Shown here in pieces: positions 59,638 to 64,000 of a stretch of DNA of 64,000 nucleotides (positions are counted from its first letter, which is position 1; the number at the start of each line of letters is the position of its first letter). Source of the stretch: CAVQCT01 sp964371785. GTDB taxonomy: Bacteria; Zixibacteria; MSB-5A5; GN15; FEB-12. The notes under the pieces are model-generated. The model was not told the DNA's origin. It did not search any database and saw only the letters and a program-made list of their open reading frames with translations. A program made the position numbers and the translations under genes. The stretch spans positions 1-64,000 of the forward strand of contig CAYJOL010000010.1 of the NCBI GenBank assembly GCA_964371785.1. Direction: 5' to 3'.

Positions 59638-60328
59638 TTCGTCCTTTCAGACTCTCAGACTGTTCTTGTGCACTGCTCCGACCGGGAAGATATCCCACAA
59701 TTGTTCGGCCGCCGGCGATATGCTCGCCCACTTTGATTCGTATATCGGAATCAATCGGCACAACTAGCTCAGTCCTCGAGCCGAACCTGATCAACCCGAA
59801 TCTGCTCCCCGCTTCGACAGTATCACCAGGACTCAGCCGGCACACGATTCTTCGGGCGATTATCCCGGCAATTTGTTTACAAACCAATTTCTGTCCGGTA
59901 CTCGTCGTGAGGCCTATCTCTGTCTGTTCATTCAGTAGTGACGCTTTATCTTGGTAGGCGGCGAAGAACTTTCCCGGGTTGTAGTTCACATAATCAATAA
60001 CACCTGATGCCGGAATCCGATTGATATGGACATCAAAAACACTCAGAAATATCGCAATGCGGACCGCCTGACCACCCATAAACGGATGGTTGTCAACCGT
60101 GTCGATTGCCAGCACCCTGCCATCGGCCGGCGCCACGAGGATGAACGAGTCCGGCAAAAACGAACGCGCGGGGTCGCGAAAAAAGAAGGTGACAAATAGG
60201 GTGAGTAATCCTGTAACGAGGCTGAATACAAAGAGAGTCTTGCTGTCGAATCGTGATGCCAGCAGAATCAGCGTCACTGTGATGACCAGCCCAATGGCTA
60301 TGAACGGCAGTCCTTCGCGCGCAATCAT
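59624..60328 (-). CDS. psd: Phosphatidylserine decarboxylase
   Basis: 234 residues, the short type. Two N-terminal helices, VAPADGRVLAIDTV, DVHINRIPASGVI, and the self-cleavage site RFGS near residue 200, where the Ser becomes the pyruvoyl group. Turns phosphatidylserine into phosphatidylethanolamine. Overlaps purB upstream by 4 nt and pssA downstream by 14 nt. Confidence 0.94.
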   Translation of the reverse strand: MIAREGLPFIAIGLVITVTLILLASRFDSKTLFVFSLVTGLLTLFVTFFFRDPARSFLPDSFILVAPADGRVLAIDTVDNHPFMGGQAVRIAIFLSVFDVHINRIPASGVIDYVNYNPGKFFAAYQDKASLLNEQTEIGLTTSTGQKLVCKQIAGIIARRIVCRLSPGDTVEAGSRFGLIRFGSRTELVVPIDSDIRIKVGEHIAGGRTIVGYLPGRSSAQEQSESLKGRNVEL

Positions 60329-61620
60329 CTTCCAAATACTCGCCGGAATATTTTCCCGACATTTTTGGTGTAGTAGGTCAAATCAAAACAGCTGTCGATT
60401 TCGGCTTCGGAAAGGAAGCTCCGGATTTCTTTATCTCTTTTGACCAGCTCCCGGAACTGTCCCTTCCCTTCGTGCGCCATCATCGCATTGCGCTGGACCA
60501 TTCGATAGGCCCGGTCACGCGAGCCAGCCGGGGCTGCCAGCTTCAACAGCAGTCGCTGAGAAAACACAATACCGCCACGGTAATAGATGTTCTCAAGCAT
60601 ACGCTTGTCGTTTATGAATAAACCGCGCAGAAGATCACTGAACTTTTGGAGGCCATAATCGATAATGATAGTGGCGTCGGGAATAATCACCCGTTCGACA
60701 GAAGAGTGAGCGATATCGCGTTCGTGCCAGAGGGGTATATTCTCCATAGCTGATACCGAATATCCGCGGAGCATCCGGGCAATGCCGGTAATCCGCTCGG
60801 CCGTGATCGGATTCTTCTTGTGCGGCATGGCCGATGACCCCTTTTGACCTTTACTGAATCCCTCTGACATTTCTCCAATCTCGGTCCGCTGAAGATTACG
60901 GATTTCGGTGGCAAATTTTTCAAGGGACGACGCCAGCAGCGCCAGCGAATTGATGTAATGCGCATGGCGGTCGCGTTGAATTACCTGCGTACTTACTTCG
61001 GCGGGTCTGAGGCCGAGCCGCCGACAGACTGCTACTTCTATTTTGGGGTCGAGATTGGCAAAATTACCGACAGCGCCGGATATCTTGCCGACCGAGATAG
61101 CGTCGATCGCGGCGCGGAAGCGCTCCTGACCCCTTTTGAGTTCCGTATACCAGACAGCAAACTTCAATCCGACCGTAGTCGGTTCCGCCAGCACGCCGTG
61201 GGTTCTCCCTATACACGGAGTCATCTTATATTTGACAGCCAGAGACTTTATTTGCTTGAGCACCGTCTCCGTCTTCTTATCAATAACTTCGCCCGCGCGT
61301 TTCATCAGGAGTGACAGCGAGGTATCCAGCATATCTGACGATGTCATACCAAAGTGCAGATACTTAGCTTCCTCACCGACGAATTCTTCCACGCTGGTCA
61401 GAAAGGCGATAACATCATGATTGACTTCTTTTTCAATCTCGTTTATTCGGGCAACGTCGAACTTCGCTTTCTTCTCAATAACTTTGAACGCGGCAAGAGG
61501 AATGATCTGCTCTTTGGCCATCGCGCGGGCCGCTTCGACCTCAACCTCCAGCCAGGTGCGAAATTTGTTCTCTTCGGACCAGAGCTCCCCCATCTCCTTG
61601 AGCGTGTAGCGGTCTATCAT
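60325..61620 (-). CDS. purB: Adenylosuccinate lyase
   Basis: 431 residues. Fumarase/aspartase superfamily; signature KGSSAMPHKKNPITAERITG, the catalytic-loop Ser in GSS and His in TPCIGRTHGVLAEPT. Two steps in purine synthesis. Overlaps the transaldolase stop by one base and the psd start by 4. Confidence 0.95.
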   Translation of the reverse strand: MIDRYTLKEMGELWSEENKFRTWLEVEVEAARAMAKEQIIPLAAFKVIEKKAKFDVARINEIEKEVNHDVIAFLTSVEEFVGEEAKYLHFGMTSSDMLDTSLSLLMKRAGEVIDKKTETVLKQIKSLAVKYKMTPCIGRTHGVLAEPTTVGLKFAVWYTELKRGQERFRAAIDAISVGKISGAVGNFANLDPKIEVAVCRRLGLRPAEVSTQVIQRDRHAHYINSLALLASSLEKFATEIRNLQRTEIGEMSEGFSKGQKGSSAMPHKKNPITAERITGIARMLRGYSVSAMENIPLWHERDIAHSSVERVIIPDATIIIDYGLQKFSDLLRGLFINDKRMLENIYYRGGIVFSQRLLLKLAAPAGSRDRAYRMVQRNAMMAHEGKGQFRELVKRDKEIRSFLSEAEIDSCFDLTYYTKNVGKIFRRVFGR

Positions 61621-62267
61621 TATCCCTTGTTCGCTTTCTTATAGTCCGAAATGAATTTCTCCAGGCCGACATCGGTCAGCGGGTGGCTGATCAGACTCTT
61701 GATGACCTTGTATGGCATCGTACAGATATCGGCTCCGATCAAGGCCGCGTCGACAACGTGCATTGGGTGTCGCACCGATGCCACCAGGACTTCAGTGCCG
61801 TATCCGTAGTTGTTATAAATTGTCACTATATCGCTGATAAGCGACATCCCTTCCTGAGAAATGTCATCAAGCCGCCCGATAAATGGCGACACATAGGATG
61901 CTCCGGCCTTGGCCACCAGCAAAGCCTGAGAGGGACTGAAGACCAGCGTGGCGTTGGTCTTTATCCCTTTGCCGTGCAGTGTCTTTATCGCCTTCAGACC
62001 CTCGAGAATCGTCGGGATTTTCACTACGATATTGTCGGCGATCTTCACCAGTTCATCGGCTTCCTTCAGCATTCCCTGGTAATCGGTAGCGATGACTTCG
62101 GCGGAGACCGGTCCGGGGACTATTTTGCAGATTTCTTTGAGTATGTCCCGGTAGGGGGCCGATTCCTTTGCGGCCAGTGACGGATTGGTGGTGACGCCGT
62201 CGAGCACACCCATAGCGACCGCATCCCGGATTTCTTCCACATTTGCCGTATCTACGAAAAACTTCAT
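61620..62267 (-). CDS. tal: Transaldolase / fructose-6-phosphate aldolase
   Basis: 215 residues, the short TalC/MipB type. MKFFVDTANVEEIRDAVAMG at the N-terminus, TNPSLAAKE, and the Schiff-base Lys in GIKTNATLVFSPSQAL. Acts in the pentose-phosphate pathway. Overlaps truA by 4 nt. Confidence 0.93.
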   Translation of the reverse strand: MKFFVDTANVEEIRDAVAMGVLDGVTTNPSLAAKESAPYRDILKEICKIVPGPVSAEVIATDYQGMLKEADELVKIADNIVVKIPTILEGLKAIKTLHGKGIKTNATLVFSPSQALLVAKAGASYVSPFIGRLDDISQEGMSLISDIVTIYNNYGYGTEVLVASVRHPMHVVDAALIGADICTMPYKVIKSLISHPLTDVGLEKFISDYKKANKG

Positions 62268-63046
62268 TCTGGCGATCCTTCCGATTTGTAACTTATCTTT
62301 ACCAGGTAAAGTCCCTGGGGTGGTGCCGTGAAGCTGACTCGCTCCGCCGACGCGGTCAGTAAAATATCCCGAAATTGCTGTAAAGTCAAGTTCTGCTTAT
62401 TTTTATCCTGATTGACCGTGCCCAGATTGACCATGGCGCCGACCAGCGACCGTACCATCGTGTGCAAGAATCGGTTACCTGTTATCTCAAAAACCAGCAA
62501 CGGTCCCATCCTGCGCCAGATGGCCCGCGATATCTTACAGCGGTTGCTAACCTTAAGCGAGGCCGTGACACAAAACGGACTGAAATCATGATCCCCCACC
62601 AAATATCCGGCCGCTTCGGCCAGCTTTTCAAATTCAATGACTTTCGGATACTCCCAGCGGAGCTCTCGATACAATGCCGATTGCTCCAGGGCAACCAGAT
62701 AGCGATATCGTTTACGCACCGCGTCGAACCGCGCGTGAAACGCGAAGGGTACTTCGGATGACTTCCTGACCCGGATTTCCTTATCAAGATAGTAATTCAG
62801 GGCATCCTTGTATTTCTCGGGAGGAAGTTCATGATCGATGCGAAAGTTGGCAACCTGACCCAGCGCATGAACGCCGGCATCGGTACGTCCGGCACCGATC
62901 AGATTGACTCGTCGACCTGTCGTCTTCTCTATCGCGGCGGTAATTTCTTCCTGAATGGTTCGCTGAGAAGACTGAATCTGCCAACCGGCGTAGCTAGTCC
63001 CCTTGTATTCTATTAGCAGTTTGATATTTCGACCGGACATGCTCAT
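62264..63046 (-). CDS. truA: tRNA pseudouridine synthase A
   Basis: 260 residues. Catalytic Asp in GAGRTDAGVHALGQV, with YKGTSYAGWQIQ and NRFLHTMVRSLVGAMV. Modifies U38-40 in the anticodon arm. Overlaps its neighbours by 4 nt on each side. Confidence 0.95.
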   Translation of the reverse strand: MSMSGRNIKLLIEYKGTSYAGWQIQSSQRTIQEEITAAIEKTTGRRVNLIGAGRTDAGVHALGQVANFRIDHELPPEKYKDALNYYLDKEIRVRKSSEVPFAFHARFDAVRKRYRYLVALEQSALYRELRWEYPKVIEFEKLAEAAGYLVGDHDFSPFCVTASLKVSNRCKISRAIWRRMGPLLVFEITGNRFLHTMVRSLVGAMVNLGTVNQDKNKQNLTLQQFRDILLTASAERVSFTAPPQGLYLVKISYKSEGSPE

Positions 63047-63846
63047 CGTGTAACAAAATAAACGAGCAGAATTCCTGCTGAACTTGCCGCGCAGAAGAGA
63101 AGCTCGGCTGAGCCGAATCGGGACAACGAATAAAACGTCCGTTCGCGACTGCTTTGATACCCACGTGCCTCTATCGCCAGGGCGAGTTCATCGGCTCTCT
63201 GGATGGCCGCCACGAACACAGGAATGATAATACTCGTAGATTTCCTCATGCGGCTGACAAGCGATCCGGAAAACCGGACGCCGCGGATTATTTGCGCGTT
63301 TCTAATAGTATTAAATTCATCGTAGAGAATCGGAATAAACCGCATGGCGATAAACAGAATCAGCGACAGGTCATAGACCGGCAGACGAAATCGTCGGAGC
63401 GGCTTGATCATTTTGGTAACAGCATCGGCAAGTTCAGAGGGTGAGTTGGTTAAGGTTATCAGGAAGGCCATGGAGATAAAGATGACCAATCTGAGAGAAT
63501 AGAAGGCCGCCAGATGCACGCCGCCTTCGGTAACGTGAAACCCGCCGAGTTTCAACAGAATCGGTGTGCCATGTCCGGAAAAAATCAAATGATACAGGCT
63601 CGTGATGGCCACCAGCAGAAAGATCGGTTTGAAATTATTCCATAAAGTCCCGACAGCTATGCCCGAGAACAACAGCGCGGCCAGCAACACCCCAAGCACG
63701 ACTGAATAAAAAATGAACGAGTCTGTCAGTAGTGCGAGTATCAGTACGAGAGTGACAGGCAGTATTTTGGCGCGGGCATCGAGACGATGCAGATAAGAAT
63801 CCAGGGGGCGATATTGCCCCAGGAGAACGGGCGTCGTTTGAAACAT
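63043..63846 (-). CDS. ecfT: Energy-coupling factor transporter membrane subunit EcfT
   Basis: 267 residues; about five to six helices. QYRPLDSYLHRLDARAKIL at the N-terminus, the cytoplasmic coupling helices with LRRFRLPVYDLSLILFIAMR and ARGYQSSRERTFYSL near the C-terminus are EcfT patterns. It would act with an EcfA ATPase pair and a substrate-binding S component, none of which is in the window. First complete gene of the operon in this window; about 50 nt upstream is the end of another gene. Confidence 0.88.
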   Translation of the reverse strand: MFQTTPVLLGQYRPLDSYLHRLDARAKILPVTLVLILALLTDSFIFYSVVLGVLLAALLFSGIAVGTLWNNFKPIFLLVAITSLYHLIFSGHGTPILLKLGGFHVTEGGVHLAAFYSLRLVIFISMAFLITLTNSPSELADAVTKMIKPLRRFRLPVYDLSLILFIAMRFIPILYDEFNTIRNAQIIRGVRFSGSLVSRMRKSTSIIIPVFVAAIQRADELALAIEARGYQSSRERTFYSLSRFGSAELLFCAASSAGILLVYFVTR

Positions 63847-63898
63847 GATATCAGCTAATTTACGCTCAATATAGGCGAAGGCGTCGGCAGTGTCAAAC

Positions 63899-64000
63899 TT
63901 ATGTTACCTGCCGCGGCGTCCGGTCTTTTGGTGGCCGATAGGATTTCATGACCTGGCAGCTGGCGCAAGCTTTCTTCCGTCTGCCCGCGACATAATGGTA
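63899..64000 (-). CDS. Partial C-terminus of an upstream gene
   Basis: An uninterrupted frame from the window edge to a TAA at 63899-63901: 33 residues, basic, with HYVAGRRKKACASCQ and an RPPKDRTPRQ tail. It lies 52 nt upstream of the ecfT start on the same strand. Too short to name; the CASC pair could be half of a zinc site. Confidence 0.35.
   Translation of the reverse strand, partial: YHYVAGRRKKACASCQVMKSYRPPKDRTPRQVT

Overview
The window is a 64 kb piece of a Gram-negative (diderm) bacterial chromosome. It has a complete Tol-Pal system, PorV-like outer-membrane barrels, a secreted protein with a FlgD-like C-terminal domain, a CHASE2-Ser/Thr kinase and a chemoreceptor with a good sigma-28 promoter. 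By recognition only, without any search, this looks like the FCB superphylum, most like candidate phylum Zixibacteria. I found no rRNA, tRNA, CRISPR array or insertion sequence.

Layout. 1-4040: ppdK (pyruvate phosphate dikinase with a histone-like N-terminal tail) and a small basic protein. 4041-15125: one minus-strand operon of about 11 kb made of three tandem copies of the same four-gene membrane module (order A-B-C-D): A is an exported FnIII protein with a conserved membrane-anchored domain, B and D are polytopic membrane proteins, and C is a membrane-anchored protein with a large soluble domain. It has a candidate promoter at its head and an intrinsic terminator at its end. This is the most unusual system in the window and I know of no established function. 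15126-18374: an accessory islet with a TIR-like (CAP12 type) protein and a DUF3800 protein, embedded in repeat-rich non-coding DNA. 18375-22153: an orphan GlmL/MutL-type ASKHA ATPase with two unknown partners.

22234-27899: tolQ-tolR-tolA/tonB-tolB-pal-cpoB plus an unknown gene. 27969-36529: ligA, a cytochrome-oxidase-like/DUF1858 fusion behind an FNR-like site, a PhaR-like regulator, two stand-alone receiver proteins, smpB, amidase, murI and rdgB. 36620-44593: a heme-motif/CZB chemoreceptor, an isocitrate/isopropylmalate dehydrogenase, two PorV-like barrels and a large Asp-box protein. 44594-46073: dispersed repeats around a lone lipoprotein gene. 46074-50626: an SPFH/zinc-ribbon pair and a multiheme-PKD lipoprotein. 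50728-56850: orphan etfA, dusB, and an FHA-phosphoesterase-CHASE2-kinase operon. 56932-64000: a tightly overlapping minus-strand operon of housekeeping genes (ecfT, truA, transaldolase, purB, psd, pssA, purS, purQ, DUF4321, tatA).

Regulation. Several candidate promoters share the -10 hexamer TAGATT or TATATT. For ligA, the phaR-like gene, dusB and smpB the -10 box lies only 5-8 nt before the start codon with no Shine-Dalgarno sequence, which suggests leaderless mRNAs. All functions are assigned by reading motifs; no database search was run.
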